64,000 bases of DNA, taken from NCBI GenBank assembly GCA_019054805.1, contig JAHQIY010000001.1:2866501-2930500 (forward strand), written 5' to 3'. Position 1 is the stretch's first letter, and each line of letters opens with the position of its first letter. A program made the translations under genes and the position numbers. The notes below the pieces were generated by a model that saw nothing but the letters and a program-made list of their open reading frames with translations, had not been told where the DNA came from and made no database searches. Source of the stretch: Brachionus manjavacas. Lineage: Eukaryota > Rotifera > Eurotatoria > Ploima > Brachionidae. Shown here in pieces: positions 25,907-36,559 of this stretch.

Positions 25907-27549
25907 CAGGATGTATAGAAAATTTAGAACATTTAAATTTTTTTTATACAAGGTTTGTTTCTTGAAAGCCGTGCGGCCAAATAAAAAAATAAAAAGATAT
26001 TTTTTATTGAAATTTATTTAAAAAAAAAAAATTTTTATCGGAAAAGTACAAAAACTAGGATAGAAAAAAAATCGAAGTAAAAAAACCGCAAAAAAAGGAG
26101 TGAAATTTTTTAGCAAAAAAAATTGTCTACAAAATTTAGAAAATTTATTTTTAACATTTAAAATTCCCACCTTTAGCTTTAATACACTCAGCGACACGTT
26201 TTGGCATTGATCCAACCATGTTTTTTACTACTTCACTGGGAACCTTCAGCCATTCATCAAAAAGAACGCTTTTTAAATGCTCTACTGACGCAATTTTTGT
26301 ATTGACCATTTTGTGGTCAATATATGACCATAAATTCTCTATTGGATTGAGATCAGATGATCTTGGACACCGGGGGAGAACTGTTATTTTTTTTTCTTGA
26401 AACCAATCTCGAACGGAATGAGCACTAAGTGGCACTTGCGCCATCCGGCTGAAAAATCCAGTCTTGACTCTGATCAAAAAATACCAATTTGTAGGTAATA
26501 AGTTATTTTCCAGAATGTCAATGTACACAATTTGATTAATTCTGCCTGTATAAATGGAGCAGCATCCAGTATCTTTATAATAAATACATCCCCAAATACC
26601 AACCGAACCTCAATCATTTTGTTACTTTGGTAAACAAACTTGGGGTGATACTTTTCGTTTGCAAAACGTTGTTTTACATACACTCTAGATTTTCTGTTTA
26701 ATACTTCGAGATTAGACTCGTCACTAAAATCAACTTTTGATAAGTCATTAACAGTTCATCTTTGTCGTTCTTTGCATCATTTGAGCCTTTTCGATCGATC
26801 CAATAGCAGTCAGAAGAGGTTTTTTTATTGCACTGTACGACTGTTTTTTTTTGTTTAATAGAATTTTTCTTACAGTGTATTTACTTACAGTAACATTTGG
26901 AAATTTAGAACTAAAATTAGAGGCTTGCTGTCAATAGCTTGTTGTAGTATTGATTCTGACCTTTCTAAAAATGTGCGACTCATCTCGACGGGGAAACTTT
27001 CGGAGTTCATCAGATCTTGGTAATTCTTTGACCAGGGATGTCTTCTCATAATTGCACTTTGTTGTAATCACACATTTTCTCGAAACTGCTACTTGATCAG
27101 CTAATTCTTGTTGAGATTTGTTCTTATCCTTCAATAGACCAATTATTTGCCACATTTTTATGTAAAAAACGCCAAAATTGTACAACTCAATAAAATGACC
27201 GATTTTAAAATCCAAAAATAATAAATCAAATGTTTAAAGTGCAAGCAAACAGTATGAAAAGACATTCCAAGCATTGTGTGAAAAAAATGGCCAGGGATTG
27301 TCAGAGTTTGGTAAAATTTTATGATAAAATAATTGTTCTAAACTTTGTAGACAATTTTTTTTTAAATGGGTTCTGGAATGATCAGAAATTCTTTTTGAAC
27401 AATCTATAAATAAAAAAAAAGCTAATAAAATTATCTTAAAGATGGTAAAGTTAACATTATATGTAAATCGATTTTAATTTTAGATTTTTACACCTCAAAA
27501 TATTTATTTTTTATTTTTTAGTAATGTTCTAAAATTTCTAGACATACTG
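25907..27549 (-). mobile_element. Tc1-like DNA transposon with both terminal repeats
   Basis: The left end caggatgtatagaaaattt (25907) and the reverse complement of the right end, cagtatgtctagaaatttt (27549), agree at 24 of 27 positions and continue to tagaacatt. Both are flanked by TA (25905-25906 and 27550-27551), the target duplicated by Tc1/mariner elements. The element is 1643 bp, the usual size of the family. The three terminal-repeat mismatches and the broken transposase mean it is an old copy. Confidence 0.85.
26151..27215 (-). pseudogene. Tc1-like transposase, frameshifted
   Basis: The N-terminal part (26931-27215) has the paired-type helix-turn-helix that binds the terminal repeats: IIGLLKDKNKSQQELADQVA then VKELPRSDELRKFPRRDE. 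Next come KKPLLT and DESNLEV, which carries the first catalytic aspartate (about 26705-26730). DWIFQPDGASAT, with the second aspartate, is in another frame (about 26430-26470). LPRCPRSSDLNPIENLW carries the glutamate (about 26320-26370). The D-to-E spacing is that of the Tc1 DD34E group. At least two frameshifts separate the blocks, so no active enzyme can be made. Confidence 0.85.
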
Positions 27550-27559
27550 TATTCGAAAG

Positions 27560-28980
27560 ACTGTAGAAGAAATATCACATGAACAGTCTATCTCCTCATA
27601 GTTTATTAAGAGCTTTATTAGGATCTAGAAAGATAACATGTCGATTAGAGCTGTTCTTTCGATGGCTAATAGCCTCTATACAACAAAAATACGCATGTTG
27701 ATTGAAATTTATTTTAATAAAACAATACATCTCAACTATGAGAAGTAATTCAAAAATAGATGCTAATTTATTCATTTATTCTTTTAATTAAGCCTCATTG
27801 GAAATTTAAAGGAAAAAAAGTAAAAAAAATATCTAAGGTATAGTTAATTACATATTCACCTAAAAAATTATATATGAAATAGAATTATCTAGAAAAATCG
27901 ACTTTTAGTAAGCCATTTAAAATATTAAAATAATGGAAAAAATTTTGTTTTTGTTACATACTATAACTAATGAGTGAAATAACGTATTCAATTGAATCAA
28001 CTAAACCACAATTGTTCTTAAAAATATGATCGATTACAACAATTACGTCTTAGGACTGTAACCTAACGTATCATTATGTATTTTTTTTTCTAAACTTTGT
28101 GTTTCTTTACAAAATGAGACATTTTTTGGCCAAAGAAATTATAATTTTCTTTCAAAAGAACCAATAAATCATTGCAAATTTTATTTTGACGTATTTGTTT
28201 CAAAAAAAAGATCTTGTTTTTCAAATACATTTGTTCAATTGACTCGACTCCTGCTGCTTCTAACATTGCCCTAAATCATAAAAATTCTTAATACCAAATG
28301 CCTTTTTCAGTAGTAACATTATCAGGGCTAGAAAATTTTGGCTTTCAACCAGACCATTGAGAGAGTAAAAACTTTTCAGCCATATAACTTAATTATGTAT
28401 ACAGTAACATTATTTTTAAAAGTCCATATCGTGACAAACTCACTATCTCCAATTGTTAAACCCAAATAAACTAAATTTTGGTTGGAATAGAAAAAAAGTT
28501 AAAATCGGTTTTCACTAATTTAAAGAATCGTAATGTTTCTTGGGAATATAGACCAAAATGGACGATTTTTTCAAACCAGTAGTCGAAGTATTAAAAAATA
28601 ATAAGTCCATGATATCATTTTTTTTCAAAAGTCATTTTTAAGTGAACATTTTATATGTGTTCCCATGTAAATATGAACACGCTAATAAAACCTAAAATTT
28701 CGATCTTAATCTTCGCAAGTCTAGCTTGCTAGCTTGTTGTAACTTATATTATTATTATTAATTAAAAAAAGTGAAAAATACGTTTTTTAATAGATTTTTT
28801 TTTATTTTGCATTCGACAATATGAATTTTGATTTGAACTTATGGACTTTAAAAAAATGAAAGTTTTAGAAAGGCAAGATTAAATCTTATATATTTTAATT
28901 AGACAAATTCTTTAACTTGTCAATTTTTCTTTGAATTTATGTTAATTATGAAATGGATTTGACAAAAAATTTCAGTCAAT
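27560..28980 (-). other. degenerate coding-like sequence, unrecognised
   Basis: Between 28080 and 28580 the minus strand shows short coherent stretches in changing frames, such as HFGLYSQETLRFFKLVKTDF, FSSPDNVTTEKGIWY, FRAMLEAAGVESIEQMYLKN and LLVLLKENYNFFGQKMSHF, separated by stops. The composition is protein-like rather than random AT sequence, so this is probably an eroded transposon ORF. I cannot assign it. The remainder shows nothing. Confidence 0.3.
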
Positions 28981-28987
28981 TAAAATT

Positions 28988-30370
28988 TTAAAAATTTTCG
29001 ATGAATAATTTTAAAAAGCTTGAATTAAAAAAAAAATGGATGTGTGACCAAAATGTTTCCTTTCCATATTCAAAACAAAGACGATATATCATGCAAACTG
29101 ATTCCAATAAAATTAAGTTATATGATTCTTCTAATGTCCAATTATCTAAAAAAAGTAAAACAATTTTACTGATCGGCTCAATAATTTGATTTTCGTTTAC
29201 GATAATTGTATTTGAAAAACTTGTCACAGCATTTGAATCACTTGTACTACTATCTATTTTATTTTTTTTCGATTTTTGATTGAATTCAGAACTTGCTTTG
29301 GTCCTTTTTCGATCTTGTTTTTTGATTTAAACTGAATTTTAGACTTGGTCGATTGAAGAATCCGCATTTGCGTTGACTTTTTGACTTTTTTATTGGTTTG
29401 ATAATAATCATTTCGAGTTTTTGCGTCTTCTTTTTTCAAACATCTTATTAATTCAGCCAATTTTGGGTGATGTTTTGGAACGAACTTTGCGAATTTTGAA
29501 TGGAAACCTTCTAAATCGTTATTTGTTTGCGAAATAAAATGATTCCAAATTTCTGGTGAAACAGTTCCGTTGAGCCATTGATCCTTGAAATATCGAACAA
29601 AATCCAAAATTTTTTCATCTGCAATCGTGATTTCAGTTAGAATAATATCGAAAGTTACCCGTTTTAAATTTTTAGGAAAAACAATGTAACGAATTTGCTC
29701 CATTGCAATTACGTACGTTTTCGTATTTTTATTTTCTAATAAAATAAAAACACATGGGTAGCTCATATTGTCGACGATTGCGTGCAGCGGCAAAAGTTGA
29801 TAAAATATTCCTGGTGCAGTTTTGAATGTGCCGTTGAACTGGTATTCTTCGGATTTTCGTAATATTTCAATAGCTGTATTCGACATAAATATTAAAATTC
29901 GGTTACCGTTTAGACTTTGATTGTCGTATCTCAAAAATAGCTCTTTTTCTTGATTGATTGTTTGAAATTTTATATCGTCCGTAATTTTAATTCGGTAGTT
30001 GATTTGGGCTCTTTTATTTTATTTTTAGCACGAATTTTGTCACATGCTGCTCGGGCTCTAGATTCGGTTAGAAAAAATACGCAAACGATTTTAGGGTTAA
30101 TTTTGCAAGGGTTGCAATAATTCACGGTAGCGATGTGAAAAAAGAAAACAAATTTACAGTTCCTGATTCGAATTTATGCGTTTCGTATTGTCTATAACAC
30201 TCAATACTTATTTGGCATAAACGCTTGCACTCACCATTTTTATGGCTATTGTAAGCGTCTACAGTTCGAGTCAAAACACCGTCTAAATCGGTTGTAACAC
30301 TCACCGATTTGCACGATTCGCATCTTCATCGAATTGTTCCTTTCTCATTCTTTTTATGGATATTGTACTT
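28988..30370 (-). pseudogene. FLYWCH zinc finger plus MULE transposase
   Basis: Read from about 30370 downward, the order is a FLYWCH-type zinc-finger region (IR-stop-RCESCKSVSVTTDLDGV, then YNSHKNGEC), a linker, and the MULE DDE core starting FMSNTAIEILRKSEEYQFNG (about 29830-29890) with TFKTAPGIFYQLLPLHAI. The frame then jumps to QTNNDLEGFHSKFAKFVPKH (about 29470-29530) and a Lys-rich tail. The stop in the finger falls where the family has the invariant Trp, so a Trp-to-TGA change is likely. The centre of the domain, including the CxFHxxQ region and the LAFVP block, is missing. A slip in an A run near 29262 takes the tail into a second frame (28988-29227). MULEs are cut-and-paste transposases; FLYWCH fingers bind DNA. 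Confidence 0.75.
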
Positions 30371-30379
30371 GAAATTGTT

Positions 30380-30999
30380 AAAAAAGCCAGGATTTTTTTT
30401 GGGGTTCAAAAATTCAATTTTTAGAGTTTTTTTGATTATATTTTAGATTAGAATATTTTGATTCCAGAGTCATATTCAATTTTAAAGGAGATTGTAAATA
30501 TTAGAACCAAGGTTTCAAAAAAGATATTCGGCAATTAATATTAGATTTTGTTTCAATTGTTTTTTAGGAAGCGGTTTAAGATTTTAAGATAATTAGTAAA
30601 TCAATTGAGTAATTTTATTAAAGTTTAGTTAATTATATCAAATGCTATTAAATTTATTATTTAAAATTTTTCTATTGGTTAATCAATTTTAATATTCGAA
30701 TGGGTCATTTTAAAAGTGGGGAAGATTCTATACGGGGAAAAATAATTAACAATAATATTTCTAAGTTGGGAATTTTCTATTTGGGGAAAAAAATAGTGGG
30801 GAAAAATGAAGTGGGGAATTTTCTATTAAATCCTATTTTGAAGCTAATGCGCTATTTTGAAATAAAAGAAACACCGCCTTAGCTTAATTCATTGCTTAAT
30901 TATTTCGAAAAAGAGGGTTGTTCAAGTTTTCATTTCGACCGTTACATTTATTGTGAATTATATCTGAGAACACCAATTAATGTAAAAAATGTAATTCAG
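30380..30999. other. non-coding, with a G-run island
   Basis: Bases 30708-30825 hold seven runs of three or four G (agtgggga, acgggga, tggggaa and similar), and gggaattttctatt occurs twice, in otherwise very AT-rich DNA. A 60-codon plus-strand frame covers it (30700-30882), but its Gly/Lys pattern follows from the repeats and I do not call it a gene. Confidence 0.4.
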
Positions 31000-31965
31000 A
31001 CTTGATATTTTTTTTACATTTAAATATATATGATCATTTAAAGTCAGTATTAGATAGTTTTCAGCTTATTGATATTTCTCTTAATTCAGACAACCTAATA
31101 TTTCGAACAATTCGAGAGAAATTTACTGTTTTTTTGACACTAACAATTAAAACAGATGGAATGAACTTATTTAAATCATCAAAAGTTTTAATTTGGCCTA
31201 TTAATTTTACCGTTAAACAATTATTTTAAACGCTCTGAGCGTTTAAAATTAAATAATGTTATTATTGCTGATTTACGGCTCGGAAAGAAAAAATCAAACT
31301 TTAGCTGTTTCCTTAGACCGATTGTAGATGAATTAAAACTTCTTGAATCTTATATATTATTCCAAGTGAAAATTATTTACAACTAATGGTATTTTTGATA
31401 AGCCAGCTAGAACCTCTATTCTAAATACCTTCCAATTATCATGGAATTAAAGGTTCGTGCCTATTTAACGAGTTAAGTTTCTTTTTTCCTATTAAGTCAA
31501 CTGTTATTGATTATATGCACAGTATTCTTGAAGGCGTTGTAAGATGATTGATAAAATACCGGTTTGATTTAGTATTCTCTAAAGAGCCATTCTCGCAACG
31601 ATCTTATTATGAAATTTTAAATAAAAAGCTTAAAAATAAACGTGCACCAAAATTTATCCCCGAACACCAAGAAGCTTAGCCGACATTAGTAAATGGAAAG
31701 CAAACGAATTATTTTCCTTTCTTATCTTTTATTCGCTTCCGCTCTTTAGATGGATTTTACCTCCTGATCAGCTAAATCACTTTACAAATCTGCTTGTTGG
31801 AATAGAATATTTGCTTTGAAAAAATGTAACCAAAGATAGTTTTAACAAAGTTAATATGCTTTATAAAAATTTTAATTCAATTCCAAAAAATATTAAATCA
31901 ACTATATTTACTCATTTTAATTTTTTATTAAAGGGTAAAGCTCGACATTGAATAGGAAATAATTA
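31000..31965 (+). pseudogene. Tnp2/CACTA-like transposase fragment
   Basis: Plus-strand blocks in changing frames match the animal transposase-domain proteins related to plant Tnp2. They are TDGMNLFKSSKVLIWPI (about 31155-31205), NVIIADLRLGKKKSNFSCFL (about 31254-31312), DYMHSILEGVV (about 31510-31543), PRTPRSLADISKWKANELF (about 31665-31720) and LFRWILPPDQLNHFTNLLVG (about 31742-31800). The order and spacing agree with the family. The zinc-binding middle and the start are lost and there are many stops. Confidence 0.65.
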
Positions 31966-32024
31966 GAAGATAAAATTATCGAAAAAATTTAAAACTTGGA
32001 AAAATTTGAAAATTTGATAATTTT

Positions 32025-32515
32025 TTGAATAAATTATCAATGGATTTAAATAATGCAGTATCAAATTCGGACGATTTGGTTGTTCTTGTGGATGCCCTTT
32101 GCCAAAAGTTTAGTGCAAACAAGCCTGCAAGCAGATCCGGCAATCCGCACGCAAAGGAAGTTGACTTGGTTGCTGTCATAAGGTCGCTATCGCAAGTGTA
32201 TGGCTGATAAAGATGACAGCATCAACGTTCTTAAAAGTGAGATTGCCTAGCTTCGCGATCGCATCGATTCAATCGAGAAAGCCATTGACCTCAGCTTCAT
32301 CTAGTTCGTTTAACTGGGCTAAAGTAGCCTCGGGAAGTGTGCATAAAGATGAAAAAGCAGTAGCGTTAATGACATCAATATCAACCGAAATGAAGAAAAA
32401 AGAAGAACGGGCTAAAAATGTTTTACTAGCTATTCCGGCATCAATCATTATTGTTGCTGATGGAGAAGGCGATTTCGCAAAGAAATTGAATATTTTTGAG
32501 ACAATTGCGTGAGCT
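32025..32515 (+). pseudogene. LINE ORF1-like protein, frameshifted
   Basis: A 60-codon start (32025-32207) leads, after a frame change, into a heptad-patterned stretch INVLKSEIA-stop-LRDRIDSIEKAI (32217-32285), a likely coiled coil. It then reads FNWAKVASGSVHKDEKAVA and TEMKKKEERAKNVLLAIPAS (32307-32455), ending EGDFAKKLNIFETIA. The order coiled coil, WAxVA, E-x-K-E-R-x-K-N-V is that of LINE ORF1 nucleic-acid chaperones just before their RRM-like domain. It may belong to the LINE whose RT begins at 33817. Confidence 0.55.
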
Positions 32516-32970
32516 CGTATGCAATATGTAAAGTTCTTTTGAAGCTTCATCAACTATTTTACAATGAAAAATTTATAGATTTGAGATCAAGTTGGACTCT
32601 TTGTGTAGGGACCAATTTCTTTTTTGTTGCTAAAGTAATTGAAATAAATAAGTGCTTTTTTTGTAAATATGATGAGAATATTTATGTTTCAAATTTCTCT
32701 TGTGCGTCTATTCGGCAACCTATCATTTTTGAGAAAAAAAAATTTGTGAAAAATGTTCGAGATAAAAATTGACACTTTTATAGAAAATTACTTTATTGAA
32801 AAAAATAAGAGAAAATTATTATTGAAAAAAAATGTGTGAAAAATATTATTGAAAAAAAAAATCTACTAATTAGTCAATATTTACATTAATTTAATCACTT
32901 TAACTATATTCAATATCTAAATTTTCATTTGATATTACTTTTTTAGTGTCATAAATGGCAATCAATTTAT
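32516..32970 (+). other. weak 87-codon frame, unassigned
   Basis: A plus-strand frame at 32509-32772 includes FIDLRSSWTLCVGTNFFFVA and several Cys/Lys residues but matches nothing I know. The rest, 32773-32970, is low-complexity (ATTGAAAAAAA repeats). Confidence 0.2.
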
Positions 32971-32984
32971 CTAAAAATAAAAAT

Positions 32985-33270
32985 TTTTGTTCTGAATCAT
33001 ACATTGTGGAACTGCTCTTTTTGTTGTGTCATTTTTCATAGGCAATCCGATGTAAAATTTTTCAAAGTAGTCTAGTATTGGCTTAAAGTTCTTTGGCGAA
33101 ATATCTTTAATCATTTCAAAAGTTTCAATTACATCATGCGCTGGTACAAACGCCAAAAATTTCACACATTTGTAACATTTACGTAAACTAAAATTTAAGT
33201 AAATTTGAATTAAATAAGAATATTCTAGTATTAGATTTTTGTAGAAAAAATTTTCACACATAATTTTCAC
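32985..33270 (-). pseudogene. MULE transposase C-terminal fragment
   Basis: The minus strand reads KFLAFVPAHDVIETFEMIKD then FKPILDYFEKFYIGLP. In FLYWCH/MULE proteins the segment after the catalytic core reads aLAFVP..dv...fe..., then l.YFe.tYIG. This is exactly the piece missing from the MULE relic at 28988-30370, and it has the same orientation. It could be a displaced part of that element or a second relic. The ATG-initiated frame starts before the homology, so the start is not meaningful. Confidence 0.6.
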
Positions 33271-33486
33271 AGAAATTTTTCTCTAAAATTTTTCACTAAA
33301 AAAAATTTCTCTAAAGTATTTCTCTAAAGTATTATGTGACAAAATTTTTGTCTATTTCTCTAAAAAATTTTTCTCAAAAGTAATATAGAGCCGTCTATTC
33401 AAAGTTGACTCACTATACTTTATTTGCACAGAAAAACTCGTTTAAAATTTAGATTTTGTGAAATTTTATTTTTGGCTTAGGGAAAG

Positions 33487-33760
33487 ATGACAGAAGGAAA
33501 ATCAAACGAAAAATATGTTATAATTAAATGGGATGATAAAAAAAGGATTTTTATGATATTATTAAGCGAAATGAACTTCATTCAAACGGTGAATCTATTC
33601 AAATTAACAAGATATATAAAGCTAAATATGGAACGCAATTTTTATACGCTGAATTCTTGTTTGAAGGCTCTAAATCGGTATGTCAAAAAAAATGGGAAAA
33701 ATTACGAAGGCCAGCCAGAGCTGAACAAGTGAACCCAATTCATTTAAATTAGGAGAAAAA
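33487..33760 (+). pseudogene. unrecognised fragment with YVIIKWDD motif
   Basis: The frame opens with an ATG and reads SNEKYVIIKWDDKKRI. A one-base shift near 33535-33590 moves the rest to NKIYKAKYGTQFLYAEFLFE, GSKSVCQKKWEKL and a terminal stop. The pattern (Val/Ile-Lys-Trp-Asp-Asp, then a hydrophobic strand, then AK-Y-G...YxAE-L--G) suggests a small beta-rich module of the sort found before BEN domains. That assignment is a guess. Confidence 0.3.
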
Positions 33761-33816
33761 AAAATATTGGAAAATTACTTTTAACAAACTTAAATAACCT
33801 ATTATATATACACATG

Positions 33817-34110
33817 ACTGAGTCTCACTAAAGGAGAAGTCCCAAGAGCTTGGAAAGCTTCTCACATTACAATGATTCCAAAAAAATCAGGGATTGACTT
33901 TAATCCCTCTAATTATCGCCCCATAAGTATTACAAGTTGTTTAGGTAAAGTCTTGGAACGTATAATTTTCAATAGGTTATTTAAGTTTGTTAAAAGTAAG
34001 GGCATTATCTCAAACGAACAATCAGGAGAACAGCAGATAACCTAATGTTTCTTACCCAAAAAGCTATGGAATCCTTTAATAGAAAAATACATATGTAGCA
34101 TCTTTCTAGA
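33817..34110 (+). pseudogene. Jockey-like LINE, RT N-terminal blocks
   Basis: The plus strand reads EVPRAWKASHITMIPKKSG, FNPSNYRPISITSCLGKVLE and RIIFNRLFKFVKSKGIISNE. A one-base disruption precedes QSG and RTADNLMFLTQKAMESFNRK. These are RT motifs 0-2a (P-W-K-xI-P--K, YRPIS, K--E--I--RL, Q-GF). The catalytic YxDD part does not follow; the sequence changes at about 34110. A matching C-terminal piece lies at 38385-38810. Confidence 0.8.
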
Positions 34111-35147
34111 TATTCTTGTAGTTCACACCGAAGTTAAACTCAAAATTTTTCACACCAACGTTTCAAATGTTTAAAGTCTTGTCCAAGCTTTGGCCTGTTG
34201 AACAGATCGATAATTTTTTTCATTTGTTCTTAAAAGTCCACTCAAAATTTTCGTGTGATCTCAAAATAGCATCAAAAATTTCGTTTTTTTTTCCAATTGA
34301 ACTTAGTGGAAGAATTTGTCTTCAATGAATATCAAACATTTCATGGTTAAACCTCATAATAGATTTCAGTTTGTCAGTTTAAATTCGGTTATCCATTGGT
34401 TTTCAGGATAATACCTTTGGCCTTATAAGTTCATGTTCATAAAGTTAAAATATATCCTTAAACACAGTTCTTTGATAACATCGATTATGAATGGTGACTC
34501 CTCATCATCCTCAAATGACGATTTTTGGCTTCTCGATTGACCATCAACAATTTACATTTAGTGCCGGTTTTTATCAGCTTTGATAATGATCGTAAAGTTG
34601 GTGACCAGCATAAACTACGAAAAATGTCCATGTCATTACTTGAGAAAATACTCTAACGCCAAAACTATTTCTTTTCGCCTTGTTTAAACCACTGCCAAAT
34701 TATCACATGAACTCTAGCAACAATACACGAACACGTCTCAGATTTTCGTTCTCATAAAAATCTCATATAAGATCCGATTGAGATGCAATGTGGATTACAT
34801 TTTAAAAAAATTTGAGATCCATTTGATATCTCATTAGAAATAATGTATGAAGATTCGCTTGAGAATCGTAAGAGTTTCTCGTCTATTTTCTGATTACATT
34901 TCTTACCTTTTTTAATATGGATCTCAAAAAATAAGAAAATTAAAAAACTATAAACAACTGTATGATTTTTTAATTATTGAAGTTTTAATTTTATATTTAA
35001 TGCTAAAATATAAAAATAACTGCTTATTTTTTAAAATTTAAAATGTTTTCTTTAGCTAAAAATTAACTAATAATTTAAATATCTTTGATGGATGGACGTC
35101 TGGTTTGGATGTTGGTGATTAATTAATAAAATTAACAGAAACTTGAA
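34111..35147. other. unassigned, weak minus-strand coding traces
   Basis: On the minus strand short phrases such as SPFIIDVIKELCLRIYFNF (about 34450-34510), LPLSSIGKKNEIFDAILRS (about 34250-34310) and DLFNRPKLGQDFKHLKRWCE (about 34145-34210) look protein-like but are in different frames and unassigned. From 34700 to 35147 nothing is seen except the repeated word gagat/atctc. Confidence 0.25.
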
Positions 35148-35798
35148 CAGTCGAGTCTTGTTAAAACGATGCTGATTAATACGATATTTCCTTTATAACG
35201 ATATTTTTTCATAATTTACAATCCCCAATATTATAAGATGTTAAATATATTTGTTAATACGATTTTTCTTTAATACGATAGGTTTATTCAGAAAAAAACA
35301 AATAAATCAGTGCTAATTCATCGTTTTTAATACGATATTGATCTTTAAAAAATAATTATCATTCATTTAAATAATACTCTTAACGGTCCATTAATTCAAG
35401 CCCAGGCTATTAAATATGCAATTATGTTAAATCAAACAGCTTTTAAAACTAGCAATGAATGGTTGAACTGATTTAAAAATAGGCATAATATTACCTTTAA
35501 AACAATTGCATAGATAAACTACGATTGTATTTTTCCCAAAAGAACGAAGACTGTTCCTTATTCATTGATCAGTTGTCTAAAATGGATCAATTTGGTAGCG
35601 TCAATCAGTCTTTTTAAAGTAAAATTGATAAATATTTTCTTTTTAATCTATTTTTTATTTTTAAATAAACAATAATTTCCTAAAAAAAAATTTAATTTCA
35701 ATTTTTTCTTCCCATACTTTAACATGCAAATTTGATTAATACGATATTGGTTAATACGATGTCTCGGTATATACGATCGTATTATCCAGACTCGAATG
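35148..35798 (+). mobile_element. pogo/Tigger-like short element with TAATACGAT repeats
   Basis: The left end cagtcgagtcttgttaaaacg (35148) and the reverse complement of the right end, cattcgagtctggataatacg (35798), look like degenerate terminal repeats. TA follows the right end. The word AATACGAT, or near versions, occurs at least eight times near both ends. In the middle (35370-35600) the plus strand reads GPLIQAQAIKYAIMLNQTAF, KTSNEWLN and FKNRHNI. This matches the CENP-B/Tc5-type helix-turn-helix of pogo/Tigger transposases (Gp.i...A...a...F..S.gWl..F..Rh.i). The catalytic domain is absent, so this is a 651-bp deletion derivative. Confidence 0.6.
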
Positions 35799-35980
35799 TA
35801 AAGTATTATAAAAGTGACTTTATTTAAACTTAGCAAAACATATCTTAACTGAAATAACAATAATCCCTCAACTACAACTTAAACAAGCATATTTATAAAG
35901 AATTGAAAGAAAATAAATAAATAAAAATTTGTATTTATCATTGCTCTTCTCTTTTTTTAAAAGCCACTTCGAAACTCTTA

Positions 35981-36334
35981 ATGTCTTTGTTCTTCGACGT
36001 TTTGGCTTTCGTCCTTCGTCTCAGTACCAGTTTTGTTAAATACGACCCACTTATTTCTTGTCATACTCGAAATCTCGCTCTTTTCAATCCGGTTGCTGTT
36101 CATGTTTCAAATCCGTGTGTGGGAAATCATCGATGTTTCACTTTCTTGGCTCTTTGTTATCCCGGAATAATGCGTCGTGTCCTGAGGGTTCACGATCACG
36201 GGGTTTATTGGCGAATAGGTTATAAAAACTCACAAGCTCCACCGTGTCCAGACGCTTGTTTAAATGGTCCTCGATTACTCAAAAGTATCAGACCGGTCCC
36301 ACTTGATCTTTTAACTCGTCTACGAAGCAATTAA
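35981..36334 (+). other. GC-richer stretch with 117-codon frame, unassigned
   Basis: A plus-strand frame is open for 117 codons and encodes a Cys/Arg/Pro-containing peptide with no recognised motif. The opposite strand also reads well for about 60 codons (VIVNPQDTTHYSGITKSQES). The stretch lies immediately 3' of the minus-strand gypsy pol relic, and on that strand it contains CGCCAATAAACCCCG. It may therefore be the LTR or untranslated end of that element rather than a gene. Confidence 0.3.
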
Positions 36335-36559
36335 GCATGAATCTGTCTAAGTATCGTGGAAAGCAAGGAATGATAATGATCTGGTCGCAATGCTCTTTTT
36401 GATGTCTATCCATTTTCTTATAATTACCTTCGATTTTAATGAGGAAATTAAATTCTACAATTATCTGTTGAGTATGCAATGAATATCTCTTGGGTGGTTG
36501 TATATTAAATTAAAATATAAAATTGTTACTCGATTTTCAATTGTTTGGATTTTTTTTTA

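Noticed and set aside
36155-36234. Possible 80-bp LTR (TG...CA with AATAAA on the minus strand) of the gypsy relic
   Set aside because: There is no second copy, no convincing primer-binding site, and it would be unusually short.
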